Source: Nemopilema nomurai (lineage: Eukaryota > Cnidaria > Scyphozoa > Rhizostomeae > Rhizostomatidae). Taken from it: a stretch of 64,000 nt of DNA. The notes beneath the pieces are model-generated. The model saw nothing but the letters and a program-made list of their open reading frames with translations, was not told the origin of the DNA and ran no database searches. This document shows positions 45,619 through 60,300 of the stretch, one piece after another. The stretch covers positions 1,839,734 through 1,903,733 of the forward strand of contig ML133450.1 in assembly GCA_003864495.1 (NCBI GenBank), read 5' to 3'. Position 1 is the first letter of the stretch. Each line of letters begins with the position of its first letter. The translations under genes were made by a program, and so were the position numbers.

Positions 45619-45876
45619 CGCAGAAGCCATACACACACACACATGAAGATTGGCCTGGTTATAGTGAGCTCTTGTTGGGAGCGTATACTCAACAGTTCCT
45701 TTTTGCATAACAGCTACTAGTTGTGCATCAGTCATTTCTAGCTTTGCGTTAACAATGGTTTCTTTCAAATGATTACCAAATATCAGCAGATAGTCTTCTG
45801 TTTACAGATTCAGATTAATCTTAATTCACAAACGTGGATTGTTCTTGTAATTGGTGTCACGTGTATGGGTCACTCT

Positions 45877-45939
45877 ACCCTGGGAACCAGACCCAGTATG
45901 TACTATTCCTTGATACATAGTGGGTCTGGTATCCAGGGT
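45877..45939. mobile_element. short palindromic inverted-repeat element, copy 2
   Basis: 63 bp consisting almost wholly of 25-bp inverted arms (45877-45901 and 45915-45939, three mismatches) around a 13-base loop. The arm ACCCTGG...CCAGACYCA...TAT is the same as in the element at 5820-5936. The direct repeat GGGTCACT lies just outside both ends (45867-45874 and 45941-45948), a possible 8-bp target duplication. Confidence 0.65.
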
Positions 45940-45948
45940 AGGGTCACT

Positions 45949-47069
45949 TCAAAACCTACAAAAGTATTAAACGGTTTGCCTCATCTTGTTCTTGGCATCA
46001 ATCCACAGCACACAAATCACGCCAACTATGAACCTAAGAAGCGTATTGTAAGCCATAACAATAAGAAAAATTAATCATTACAATAAATGCAGCAACTTGT
46101 TTGATTACAACCAACCAGATCCAGTTCCCGTACATTATGAAGACTTTGCAAAAGAACAAACGGGGATTTTACTTACTGAAAGCAAATGTGTGGGAGTAAA
46201 GCAAAGAGGTGAAGTGAAGAAAGTGACACTTATCTTCGTGAATAGACTTCTTGAGAGTGGACGATGTAATCACGCCGACCTAATGGGATCTTGTAATTAG
46301 TTATTTAAAAGCGTTGTTTTCCATACAGTCAACGGTCGTTATTACAGAAACCGTATGGCCCAGGTCTATAAAAATACCAGTCCTTACTATTGGGATGCGA
46401 AAAAATTACAAAGTAATTAATTGGAAAACTATCAATAGCAACCATAAAATCTTAATAAAAGATATGAAGCTCTGTGGTAGAGAATCAGAAAATTGTAGAG
46501 ATTGACATGCTATGGGATGGAGACATCCCTTTTGGGGTGTCCGAAATTATATTATATTTCTTGTATGTATTTGCTAGGCCCATGTTCAGATTTCACCTGA
46601 TACATGTATGGCGTATGTTATGCACCTATGTATGGCGTTGTAATAACAGTGCCATGAACAAATGTCATCGCGACAGCTAGTATGCTCTATTTACACACTA
46701 GGATCGTGCTCAGAACTCTATTTTCGTGAGTAAAGCCTTCCAATCCATAGTGTCATGACAATCGATCGATTCTCAAAAGAATAAGGGATCTTACATGCTA
46801 TTGATCACGTGGAACGTATTCAGATCGTTAGCAATCATACTGCTTAGGCCATTGACCTGCTTACACGTCAGGTGATTATATAACATTATGGGTGACTGAT
46901 GTAACGACGTACGTCACAGCAGGACAAGCAGTTCAGTACTGGAACACTATAGATGGAAAAAGGTCACGTTTGCGCAAGCTGTGGCGGGATTTTCGCCAAA
47001 AGTTATTCTGGGCTGCTAAACGCGGTGTCATTTCAGCGACCAGAAGGTTACATGACCTATTAGATAAGT
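45949..47069. other. intergenic, nothing recognised
   Basis: Several short frames without family features. Nothing else supported. Confidence 0.35.
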
Positions 47070-47457
47070 TTTCACTGAAGCTTCAGACTGCGCAAAGAAG
47101 ATCAATATATAACTTTTGCAAAAGGCGATCCTTCGAAACCGATCTTTGAAAAGCTTTATTTGCTTGATCTTGATAATAAATACAAGTGCGAACTAGGAAA
47201 ATTCATGTTTGACATAAACTCAAAGAACATTCCTTCTCTCTTCAGTAGCCTGTTCAAAAAAGCAGCGATGTACACCATCACAATACTCGTCAATCCTTTT
47301 TGGATTTGTTCTCCCTTCCTTTTGGCGCTACTGACTACCGTCTCAAATTTATTTCTTATCAGGGTGTTAAATTCTGGAATTTTCTTCCTCTTGATTTGCG
47401 TAATAAAAATAAACAAACGTTTAATAAGTACCTAAAGATAAATCTCAACAAAAATTA
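47070..47457 (+). pseudogene. 3' end of a decayed LINE (RT C-terminal region)
   Basis: After a region matching LQTAQRRSIY, the frame reads ITFAKGDPSKPIFEKLYLLD, then GKFMFDINSKNIPSLFSSLF. After a frameshift near 47265 it continues DVHHHNTRQS, ISYQGVKFWNFLPLDLRN and FNKYLKINLN before a stop. The order 'NTR ... G-x-x-W-N-x-L-P ... F-K-x-x-L' is the classic C-terminus of CR1/L2-like LINE polymerases. Pyrimidine-rich 3' sequence and a (GTT)5 run follow. Confidence 0.78.
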
Positions 47458-50400
47458 ATAGGCCTTCGAATAGCACTTTATGATCAACTTTTGACTTACA
47501 CTCCACTTTTCTTACGCTCTCTATTGTCTTTTCTTTCTATTTCACTTTTAGTTCTTTTATTTTCTTTAAGTTGTTTCCTTTTTTATCTATTCTTGTTGTT
47601 GTTGTTGTTGACAAAACTTCATATATATGTTTTTCCGTGAATCTGTTTCTTTTAATAAATACAATGTAACCTGAAGTATCACAAAAGGGTGCATAGCTCG
47701 AAAGCTCCTCTGAGCTATCTCTACGTGTTCTTCAATATATCAATACATCTTTGCTGACAATTTTATGTAAAATATACTTTTTAAATCTTTTAATCGTTTA
47801 TGTTGGCACTATCGTATCACTTGTAATTATTTAAACTATACTGATAATGAAATGTTGAAGTTGAAGTGCAAGCTTTTTCAAAGTGCCGTTCTTTCAAGCT
47901 GCTTCGAATGCAGATTATGCCATCGTCACAATTTTAATCCCATCACATAGAATTGGTATTTAGGGTATGTTCTTAGTAAGATGTTGAAAGCAAATAAGTA
48001 TGTGTAATAACGTAATAACTACTTACATCTACATAAAACAATTTATCATTTCGGAATGTAATCACAACATACAACAGAACAGGGTTCAAAAGTTGATTCC
48101 GATATATCTTCCGCTTTAGTTATCCCAAAGTACCCATCTACCAAGGAGCCGAAAGTACTTTAAGCATGCTATATTATGATTCCAATTTTTTCGTTACTTT
48201 GCAGCTGCTTACATTAATGCATATTGGAATTTTTGAAAGGTAAAGGCCTTTTTCGATCATTCCAAGGCGTACACAAGCTGCTTCATTTCTGAATTACAAA
48301 AGCCAGTTCTCTTTTCTGTCGCAGCGTGGCAATTTTCTGTCGCGAAAAAAACAACCTGGAGCAAGTTGGAGTAAACTTTCTCCGGGTATTTTCTCAGTCA
48401 TATATTTTGACATGTTCAGATCCTTGAGAAATCTGTTTTTCAACAAAGGATCTTCTAACTGGTGTGGAACATGTAGGTGCATGTATTGTTCAAGAAACGT
48501 AAATACAAACAGTTTAAGGATAGCATAATTCATTAGACACCTTTCCAAAAGCTAGTGACCTCAGTGTTCGCTTTTAAGCTAGGATTACTTTACTTTATAA
48601 CTCCTATTTGCAGGTTTTTCGGGAGAAGTAGCCTAGATCAAGCGTCCTTCGAGTTTTGTTCAAGAGTGTAAAAAGTCAATGAATAAAAACTGATAACAGC
48701 CAACTATGGAGTCCGTGATAATTACAATCCGAAAAAGCGGGACGTGAGAAAGTTACTGATTGGAAAACAATTGATTTTTACAATCAACAGCAATCATACA
48801 ATATTAATAAAAGTCATTAAGCTCTGTTATGGAGAGTAAGAAAATGGTAGAGACCGTTATGCCGAGGCAATCACTAAAGAAAACGTGCGAGTAGATGGAT
48901 ACATCCCTTTTGGGTTATCCAAAGTTATTCCTTCTTTCTTAAGTTGAGAAGACAACAGTAGGGCTTTTTCCATCAAGCGAGTTGAGACTATATATTCCAC
49001 AAAAATGTAAGCATGGAAATCTCGTTTAAATATTTACTTTTATGTATGCCTATTTTGTAAAGCAAACTTGCGTGATTTCGCTGTCTTGTACTCACGTCTG
49101 CCTAATCCCATTCTGAAGGTCATTTCGGTACTCGTTTGCCGTTCAGATATGCTATTTCTTAAGGTCAGGTGTCATCAGACACTTCTAAGATGACAGATAC
49201 CAAAATATCATCACTGATCAGGCTGCTAATCACTCATCTTTCTTGAAATAAGAAATTCTGTTTCTTGTTCAACTCTTTGTGACTGGAATGCTTATTTCAC
49301 ATACTGGATTGCTTGACCGTGGTCCAGAGATAGGAAAGGCCAAAATGGCGCTTGGTAACAAGCTGTGAATTTTCTTTCTGGTCCTTTGTAGTTTCTTTAA
49401 ATAAGAAAATTTAGAATTTGATGAAAGAAGAACAACACCATAACAAGCTATCTAATAACTCTTTTACACGTAAAAATGTTTAACAGGGTCGTTTTTCGCG
49501 CAAACGTACCCATAGTGTACAAACTTGTCACTACAGCTTCAGTTTGCGTTAACCTCAAAGTGTTAATGAAGAGCCAAAGCAGGTCGTGGAGTGGATTTGG
49601 CTCACCAATATAGCTGTCTCAAGTCAGTTTATTATATGAACGGCTATTGTTGTGTAACAAAAATTCGGCATGCCGTGACATGGGTGCATTGAACAATTTG
49701 AAAAGGTTGTTAATCTTGTAAAAAAACGGCAAATAAATCTTTTCAAAGAGACCAGCTGGAGCTGCCAATGTATAAAGTATAGAAGCTTTGCAAAAAAGCA
49801 TCTTAAATCCTTTTGATTAACTTAAGATAGGTAGGTTTACTGTACCACTTCGAAAAGAAAATTAATTGTCTTCATTGCGGTGTCACAATTCCGGAGAATA
49901 GTTGTTTTTAAGCGGTGTCATGCGGATTTTGTTCTTGTAAAGTGTTTTTCAACAGCAAAGAGAACTTGCTGCGCCCTCCAAATTAAAGAGACAAAGGCTG
50001 CGTTCACACTGCACACGCATTTACCGGCTTCCAAGCGCAGTAGGTGGCAACGCATCTTTGCGAGCGCTTTCCTGTTCACATTGGCAGGCTTTTAAATGCG
50101 TGCATTTTATCAGCACTTTAATCAATTTTAACAACGTTTTTGGAAGTGTATCGCCTAGTACTTAGAGAAAACTCTCATTTTTGAATATGCATCAGAGATT
50201 ATGATATTGGGAAAACGCAGATTTGGTGTTCACCCTTTGAGAAAAAACGCGGGAGCTGCCAGGGGAATACCATTACTCACTACTGTGGGAAAAAATCTTA
50301 GAGAGAAGTGAGCTTTTCAACAACGAGCTTGTCGGGGTAAAAATAAGCCTGGAAAACAATTTTAACAGTTCGTCAGGAAACGTTCCACAGCAAAAGAAGT

Positions 50401-51303
50401 ATAAATAATTTGGAAAATTGATTTCCAACATGTGAAATTCCACTTTACCTTGTCACTGCATTATATCTGCGACTTCTTCCCAACATTTTGATGTAAAATC
50501 GCGATTACAACGCTTTTTTCAATTTTGGTCACGAGGAGCTCGCAATCCAACGCGCTTGTAACTAATCCTTGCTTTTCCAAAGCCAATTGGCCATATTTGC
50601 AATGTTAGAAGCCAGGAAACAATTTATCACTCAGATATATACTTTCTTAGCACTTTAGTAGAGGCGGGCTTCATAGTGTCTCCAAAGAGAAAGGAAGCAG
50701 TCAATGAGATGAGACAATTCAGTGACAGGAGCACCATAGTTCAAAAAATAGTCAAGCCTGAAAAACTGGCACCACCAACACGCGCAAGGTAAATATGACC
50801 AATAAAGGTGACAAGTGACAACTGTCAGATGTGCCAAAAAAGATACAGCGTTTGACTGGAAATGTCCCTAGAAGTAAGGGACCGTGTTTTTTCGGAAATT
50901 TGACACAAGCCGTGGGACAGTAAATGAATCTCTTTGTATGCTCTGTGTTGGTGTGGAGAGGGAAATGTTGACATGCTCATATGATAAATTAAACAGGTAC
51001 CTAAAAACTATGTAAATAATAATTTCCATATGTTTTTATAATCATCAAAAATAAGCTGTCCGTTACAAAATGTAGTTACTTTAGCTTGTTGAAGAATTCT
51101 TAAACCTGTAGAAGTAACAATTTCTTGTCTCCTGAAAGCTTCCTCAAACTTGTGGTAGATGGGTTGGCGTCTTTGTGGCCAGGGCGCCACTGTTATCGAA
51201 AGGGTTGTTGTTGTTGCCGCTGCTGTTGTTGTCGCTTGTTGGGGAACAAGGGAGCGCGTGATAGCGATGAGAGGGTGATTCTTCAAGCGAGAAATTCCTT
51301 GTC
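47458..51303. other. intergenic, including the upstream region of the UPF0547-like gene
   Basis: No gene or complete mobile element recognised. The last 200 bases before the ATG at 51304 hold a GTT/GCT-rich stretch (about 51206-51240) and are probably 5' UTR or proximal promoter. Confidence 0.4.
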
Positions 51304-54300
51304 ATGGTAGTCAAACATTGCCCAAGTTGTAACAATACGGTAGGTATCCTGCATCTCTCTCTAAGCTATATTTTAAACCCGGTAATATTTTAACAGAATT
51401 GAGGCCTGCACGTTCCTGAAATGCCTGTTTTAACGAATTAGGGCCTAAGCCTTTAATTCTCACCGGCTTAACACATTGTGTTTTAAAATGGAGTTTTAGA
51501 CGCTTTTTATCAAAGCTTTGCCAAATAACAACTATATGATAGTTTAGCTGCTGTTGTAAATTCTGCAAAGTGTTGTCTCAATGTTTTTGTAAAAATTAAC
51601 GACTGGTTGTGTTCTCGATTTTATCGTTTTCATACCATTTAGAAAACATTTAGTTTACTTCTTTCGTAATACATTCAATATTTTCTGCATTTTATTTTTA
51701 CTATTTGAAATTTACATTTGGTGTACATTAAATTACTAAGGTTTAAGAATTTTGTTTAGGAATGTTTTTAACGCCTTGGTGTATTTCACAATGTAACCTA
51801 CTTCAGAAATGTAATACATGAAAAACAATTATACAGGTTTTTTATTGCAATTTTTGTATAGAATAGCACAGGTGTTCACTAGTCATGCTTCTCATTTTTG
51901 CTTTGAATTATTATATTTCTACTGAAACCAAAGCAATGCATTGTTGATGTAGTGACCTAAACATTGACATAATGATACATGATGACATTCAAACAAATTT
52001 GATTTTGTTATCCTGAAAAGTAGCATTGTTTTAGGCATAGCCTAAAATTGCTGGAGATTTCATTGCCTTTTCAATCTTTCTTTGTTCTGAAAAGGTGTTT
52101 GACATTCCGTTAATCTTTGTAAAATTTCTCAGATGTACTTCACCTAAGATTACCTGAAATATACCAACATTTATCAGTTGTGAATGTTAGTTTACCAGAA
52201 AAATTAATTCATTAAATCATGGTAAATATCCATTTTCAACCAGGGGTTTGTCTGTTTTCATGTGATAGATTTGTTTTGATGTGATCAGAATTAACTGCCA
52301 GGTTATAATACCATATATATTTGCATGACAGCCAATCATGTCTGGGAGGCTATCATAATGTCTCAGCAATTTGCAATTTGGGTATCTACTCCTCATTTAC
52401 CATGACTAAATGCCTTTAAGTCACAAATAAACATCCAAACACAGTCCATATTTCACTGTATGTAAGACAGTGTTGTAAATGTTTGATATTCTGATTCCCC
52501 TAATTCCATGTTTGAAAACTGAGGTAAAAGCTATGTCATAGTAAATTTCACCATGAGTAAGACACACAAACAAAGTCATAATAGTTAAACAGCAAAATTT
52601 TGTCTTTCACATTCCATTGGCAGCAAAGTTTACACACTGCTTCTACGAAAGCTATCAATCCTCAAATATTCATATGATTCTTGAAATTCATGAAATTTTG
52701 TCTTTGCTTCTAAGCGTTGGCCATATTCTTTCAGTTTCCTCTTGTGGTACAGAAAATAAGCCAATTCTATTGTTTATTTTCCTGGTACAAAAGTTGTGCA
52801 TCAAAGAGAAGAGCACTGCCTAAAAGTTAATTTTTGTCCCTGAAGGCTCCTCCTTTCTTTTCTTGCTGATCTACTGTTTTTCTGCTAAATTTCTTTTTTC
52901 CAGTTCTTATCTGCTCCAAACATTCCTCAACTCCCATGAAAGCAGGAATGATGCCATTTTTAATACCATTCAGTTTAAGTGTGATTTCAGTATGCTAGAA
53001 AACAGTTTTTTGGACAAGAACCTTGACTTTAATCTAGTCTTTTGTTTGAAAAGTAGCTGAAAATTCAGAAATGTTGCCAATTTCGAACAGGTTCAATACA
53101 ATTCCCTTTTTGATCTTTGCAATACCTCATTGAGGTATACCATTCCCAGTTAATAGAATACTTAAGCATCTATGGCGAAAATTCCATTTTATCATTAACT
53201 GAAGAAGACTGTAGCTTGCACACAAACACTTTTAAAAGCCAATGAGAACATAACAATGTCATAAATGATGTAAACTACGATTTGAACGCTGGTGTATATA
53301 ACGTATTTCAACGTATTTCATCGCAATTCAGACTTCCGTTATTTGAAAACCGACCAAATTTTATGACAACCGCCTAACGTAAATAATCCTAATAGAACGT
53401 AACTCAACGTAATTCATCGGAAGAAATAAAAATGTTTCTCCCGACAAAATACGACGAATTAAGACGAATTACGGTCGATAAATTATATGAAAATCAGAAA
53501 TACGTCAAATACGTTGAAATACGGTAGCCCAATCTTGTTTCGACGAAGTAGCTCTCGATCTGAAAAATGCACACCTTGATTCCAACATGGCATCATATAT
53601 CCTCAGTTCTTAAATGAGTGTTTGAAAGTTGCCTGCGTTCATGGAAAATTTTTCTTAATCCAAAATCTCTTCTCCCAATACTTTTTTGGTGTAAGCAATT
53701 GTTTCTTCTTGCTCAAAATGGCTATAATGACTATCAAACTGCGCTGCAGCATTAACCTATGATTTATTTTGCCTGACATAGTATGTGATTTTCCTGTTTC
53801 TTTTAGTCCCTTGTCTTTTTTGCCGCCAAATAATTTAAGATGACGCGCCATATTTTATCCAAAGACCACATGTTACTGTAGACACGTGATCGTATACCGC
53901 CTTTTCGGGTAGAATTACGACGAATTAAGATGAAATACGTTTTGCAGTTTTCATATGTCGTAAAAATCGTGAACCCTGTATTGCGATGAAATACGTTGAA
54001 ATACGTTTTATGAGAACCAGCCTTAACGACTACACCTGAGTTTAACTACTAATTACTTTGTCTGTTTCTACAATAATTTTGGGAATTTTGCAATAAATTT
54101 TATATCGATAGGATAATGTATCGGCCAGACTGGCTCATTCCTTCTTGACTGTGTTCCATTTTCATAATCAAAATCAGCGAACGCTATTTCACATTTTGTG
54201 CATTCCTTTTTTGCGCGGTAGTGGGGGATTTGAGTATCTTACCACTTTGCATTATGGACATACTGATGTGTTAGTTTGTGACTCAAGCCATGTTCTAGCT

Positions 54301-57300
54301 CGGTCGCCATATTTGTTAATTTAAGAGACTTAACTGCAAACTTCAACTTGCTGTGTTTCAGGTGGCAAGTATTTTACAGAAATCCAAGTCAAGAATATAT
54401 CTCAAATTATTATTAGGTCCATTATTCCTGAACCAACTTAATGCAGTTTTACCACTACGTTTTTAGTTGTCCTTTCATTATGTAACACATGTACGACTGT
54501 TCATATAGCCTGATTTTTTCAGACTCACTTGTGCCTAAAGTCGAGGGAGGACGCTTTTTTACTGTTGGAGCGAGCGTGAGAAGCACTGTTTCGAAATTTA
54601 AAGTTCTTTTAGTCCTCTGTTGCATTTGGCAGTGTGCTAAATTCTCCATTAGAAATCACCGCTTCTCTTATTGCTGATGCATTTTTACTTTTGGGTCATC
54701 TGAAGCCATAAGTAAACTCGGTCTTTCCTTGACAACATTGGATTATTTCGCATGATAATGAAAACTCCCACATATTGTCAAAGTTTATGGCCTTTAGCAA
54801 ACCCAAAGGGCTAATCAATAATGCGTCCTCATTAGAAGAAAATCAAGTTACGTTATTTCGAAAACCACAACACAACAGTCTGACGTCACAACGCACGTTC
54901 TTCTCTGGATGACTCTGCACACAATTTTGACATTCATTCACCAGCGTGTCATGAGACCAAAGCCTAGTTTATTTCATTCATTCATTCGTGAAACTATCCT
55001 ACTTATACGCAGTCGAAATTGTTTTTTATTTTAACCTCCAATTGGTGATGCAGTAGACAGACTAGATGCATAAAATATTATTCTTCCTTTTCTAATAATC
55101 GTTTTCTCTTTAAATTTTCAGTTAGCTGTTGCTTGTAAAACCTGTCCTGCATGTGGTTACATCTTTCAAGCAAAGAAACCGCTATCGGCTAAGTCGAGCG
55201 AGCGTAAGTCTCCTTGCCAGGAAATTTCTTCTATTTGTGAGTGCTATCTATTTCAAACAGCGTGTTGCCTTTGGCGCAGCTGGAAAATCCGAATTAGTTT
55301 AACCAAAGTTTTCCCCTCTCGTCGCTTTTCTATCGTTTTTTGATATCTCAAGATATGAATTAAGGGATCGCGACCATCAGATGATTGTTTGGAAAGTGGT
55401 TTGCTGGCCGGCAGGGGGACTGGCAGGGGGGAACTTGCCCCATCTTTAGACCGAATACGAGGTGCGCCGAAGTTAATGTTCACCGTACAGGGGCGCCAAA
55501 GGTGTCCCAACTCTGTTTAGCACTGCGACAGATTTGCATTAAAGATGGGCTTCTTGTAAAAGTATCCCGTCACAGTACTTTTTAAAGCAAGTGAGTAACT
55601 TTGCTTATCTATCTCCTTGACATACCTCTATTTCACAAAGACACATGAAGAATGGCTTCAGAACTATTGCAGTGTTATTCAAGGATACCCTATTAACCGC
55701 AACTTGAAATCAACGACCATCGATTTTTGGAATGCACTTGCAACTATTGATGGTCGTATCAGTCAAATCCAGAGGCTCCAACCTCTTCCAGAAATTGGGA
55801 TCCAGATGACACACAAAATTTTCAAGGCAGAGCACATTAAATGGAGTAGCTTTGGAATATGACAACGTCTCTAAATGCCTACAATACCTGGTTTTGACAT
55901 TTTCCATTTATTTGACGCGCCGGTGGCTATTGATCCCCTTCTTCCCCCCTGAAACAATGTTGGTAACAAAGTATAGCACCCAGTTGATCAGAGTAAAAAA
56001 TTTGGGCCCAAAATGACGCTTTATTTTGCAGCAGGACAACATTGTTCGTAGGCGGAGAAAATGAATGAACTCGAGTCAAAGAATTGCCGTTAATGTTCCA
56101 AAATTTTTGGCAGGCATTGTAGAAAACAAGTAACAGAAGAGCCGGCAGAAACACAAAAAACGACGTATTGGGAACATGCATTTGATGTTGTTATGGACAC
56201 AATAAGAGATATGTGTTTGAATCGATGAGAAGTCGCTTCGAAATGAACGAGAATCTCCTTGCCACATTCCACCTCTTCCCTCCTACCAAATTTTATTCAC
56301 TAACCAACCATTATTATACAACCTGTTCTATCAATAATAAATATTATAAAAACAGTAGTGAATCTGATCCGATAAATAGAAAGCACACTGGGGAAGATAG
56401 CTACTTTCCAAAGCCTTACGCCCGCCTACCATCTCATGGATTTATAATCAACCTTACTGCATGTTGAGGCTGTTGCAGTTGCCATCCCAGAGAGTTCATG
56501 TGGTAGAATAGAGAAAGACTAGGTCATCGACAGTTTGGAACCAATATCCCCCGAATTTGAAAAGGCCCTTTTTACCATGAAATATTGTTGGCCTGTTTTT
56601 GAGAAAGTCACTCACAAAGTTCGATTAAGGCTATTTATTTGTACTTAAAATTAAGTAGCCATGCATTTCAAAATTATCTTTTTATTGATTGGTAGAGATT
56701 TCCCAGTGACACTTTGCGTGGTATGATCTTATGTGCTTAAGGTAAAAGTTGGCCTGTTCCAACGAAGGCTTAGATAATCCCAGCTGATCCTATTATTTTG
56801 CATTGCACTTATTTTCAAACAAGGACGTAGAAAATGAGCTAAACTTCGAAGATCTTTTATTCATAGACACTGATCACTTTCAGTCAAGGATTGTGCTAAG
56901 TTTTCATGTCGATTTTCAGTTTTTCGTGGTCATAATCATTGAGAATATCTTTGATAATTTATTCTCTCTTCTTATAGGTTCCAAAACTCATTTCATAAAT
57001 GATAATCTGTAAAATAAACCAGACCTGCAGGTTGTAAAATAAGTAAAGGGGGTAGTGTTATCACCCTTTCTCCTTTGCAACCTCATCCTCAGCACCCCAT
57101 TGTTTTGTCATTATGGAGCAAACGGTTTCTATTCCAGATTTCTTGCACAATAGTTATACTTTGAATTTTTCAGCCTTTCAATTTTTTCATTCCAGTCTGA
57201 TAATCCATTCATTCAAGTCTTTGTTTTTCATTCATTTGCACTATTTGTCTAATTGTCTTATATGACTGATTAAGGCTCTGAGGGTTAAAAGGTCCCACGT

Positions 57301-60300
57301 CCGAAGTTTGTACAAATATAAGCACAAATCGATAATAAACGCAACAGCTGTGTAATTTGCCGTAAATGATAAGATCATTTTCATCCATACTTTTGTTCAT
57401 GATAAAAAAATCTAGGTAAATTGACCTAACTATGGGTGTCATCGGTCCAGCTAAGGTGGGGGAAATGAGCCTCACTTCGCCATCATTTAGTGTCCTGCGA
57501 TGTGCACTGAGAGTTGGGAAAGGGGCATTTCTAAAGCGTACGGTTTGTGCACTTGTCATGATAATGGAAGTTTTAGACGGCCCTAGAAGTTTTAGAAAGG
57601 CTTCTGTTTTGATAGGCAAGCCAGTGATACTGGGTGATCGTCTTCGTCCGGAAAGAAGCAAGAAAGAGTCACAGAAAGGGAATGAGTTCCCCTGCCAGAA
57701 TGCATCTGGGTTTGAAGGCGACGTGAAGAAGGGGACGGAGCCGATGCTATCCCCTACCGATTCGCATATCGACATGCAGCAGCAGTTGGCAAAGAAGAGC
57801 GTCACAACGGAGAGTATGAAGACAACTGTAAGTACTACATAGTTTGTGTTTCTATTGCCCGTCCTCGGCAAACCTATTCGGTCACAATTAGTTTAATTAT
57901 GGTCTTCTAATGCAAAAGGAGGCCTATGTGTAGAGGCTTGAGTATAATGATGCAGGCAAGCCGTGTTGAGATTTCAAAATTAGTAACATTTCGGCCTGTG
58001 TGACGAGTTGCAGACGCGTGACTGAAAATGGGGATTTGCGTAGCCAGTTGAGCAAGAAGGTCCATTAACTTTTGTAAATATCATGAATCAGTGTTATTTC
58101 TTTAGCCTTGCTGTCAATCAGCCGTTTGTTGAAGCTTTCCGTTGATCATCCTTAGAAGCACGTCATGTCTGTTTTTTATTAGCTTTTTTACACCGGGAGC
58201 GTTAGAACATTGCTGATCTTTGACAAATATGCAACCATACATTAGCTTTTTTTGAAAAATAGTACCCTAACAGATGCCCCAATATTTGTAACGCAAATTT
58301 TATTTACCAAACTCTGGTATGGTGTGATAATAAACTTTCCATGTTCTAATTTTAAATATTTGTTTGCGTTAATGTTTAAACAATATTTTCATTGTGTACC
58401 CATTTTTGATTATATATCTTCGTATTTAATTAAGAAATGTTAATTCAAATTCGGAACCTAGCCAGAAGCGTCTTTTGCCGTTCTTCTACTGCCTACTGAC
58501 AAACCTAGAGCCGACCACTGTTGCGGCATCACTACTTGCAAGACAGGCCGTGTTTGCATGTGTTTCCCGTTTACCTGATCGTCAACTGGTTGTCAAAATG
58601 CCCTAAATCATCAAATATGTCTATAATTGTAAGCCATGTAAAACACTTTAAGGACATCGTCCACCGCACGTTACGAACAGTTAGAAGAACTTTAATCTGT
58701 ATTCTAGTTGCTCAACTACATTGAAAAGCATAAGAATGGTTTTAAAACTTTGACGTGCCAACACTTTGATATGTAGAAAAGAATGATAGAACAGTCTAAC
58801 ACATAAAATTATGGGGCAACATTCGTGCTAATATTGATCTTAAGAAAGATGGATTGACAATATGGTTATAACTTAGTGACAGGATTGTAGAAGCCCAGAC
58901 GTTGAAATAGATATAATGCCTTTCACTAATAAAATATTACAGTGTTTTTTATCGATTTTACATGTCCTAGCTTTGTTAGAGAATGGGGTACTGAGCTTGG
59001 GAATATTCGGCTGTTTTTGTTTTTTATATTTCTTATTTATTCAACACTTTGATATGTAGAAAAGAATGGTAGAACAGTCTAACACATAAAATTATGGGGC
59101 AACATTCGTGCTAATATTGATCTTAAGAAAGATGGATTGACAATATGGTTATAACTTAGTGACAGGATTGTAGAAGCCCAGACGTTGAAATAGGTATAAT
59201 GCCTTTCACTAATAAAATATTACAGTGTTTTTTATCGATTTTACATGTCCTAGCTTTGTTAGAGAATGGGGTACTGAGCTTGGGAATATTCGGCTGTTTT
59301 TGTTTTTTATATTTCTTATTTATTTTTTTATACATCTTCTTTTATTAGTTACAGAGAATCGGTCTTTTCTTCATCTTCCTTATGGCTCCCGTATCCATAA
59401 TTCATTAGTTAATGGACGGGTAATCTATTGTAGATCCCTGTTAAAAAACGCGGTAGACCAAAAGGCTCTAAAGACAAGCAGAAAAGGCTGCCAAAAGGCT
59501 TTAAGCAGCTGAAGCTTATCAAGAACTCAAATTCGCAGTCAGACGCTGATTGGATAATCAAAGCTAGGAACATGGTTTGTAGATTTTTTCAAATATATGT
59601 GTTGTGACGTCAGTCTAGTGTACACTCCAGATTTTTATCGGCATTTTTTTTGTCTTGAAGCAGAATGCCGTACTGTGTTCAGTCAAAAAACAAGATTCTG
59701 TAATCAAACATGTTATATATTTTTTTTCTGTGACTGTCAAAAAAGATCCCTCTACGTGCGGTGACAAGCGACAGTATTCCTTAAGATAAAATGGGCTCGC
59801 CAGTCAGCGTACGGTCACCACTCTGTGACAGCATTATGTCTCAAACTGGTAGGGAAAGCTGACGAAAATCGAAGTGCGGCCTGTTGGAAGTGATTGGCGA
59901 GAAATATCGTGCCGTGATGGGGGCCTTGCTCTCGTGTCGGACGTTGCTGGTTTGGCAAATAGGAGCGAGTCGTGTAGTTTGTTTGTTTTATGAAGCTGGT
60001 GGGTTGTCTTGCGAAAATTCCTTGCAGGATGTTAAGATTAGTGAGCGATCTACTTGATTAGGGGGACATGCGACATCATGATTTTTCTTGTGTTTTTTAA
60101 AAAGTAAGATAGAGGATCTTGGTAATGCTGTTGACAATGAAAGTTCAATGTGAAGTAGAGACAATTCGATTCAGCCAAGGAATGCTTTTAGCGAGCACCG
60201 CTGGTTTCATGGTCAAGCTGAATTACTTAATTTATTTTGATTGTTACCTAAAAAAATTGAAAGTTTGAGCATGGGTAAACGATATCTTTTTAAAACAGAA

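Noticed and set aside
57209..57871. 220-codon minus-strand frame with an apparent N-terminal membrane helix
   Set aside because: It has no ATG at its 5' end and is antisense to exon 3 of the UPF0547-like gene, whose plus-strand splice sites and phases fit both neighbouring exons.
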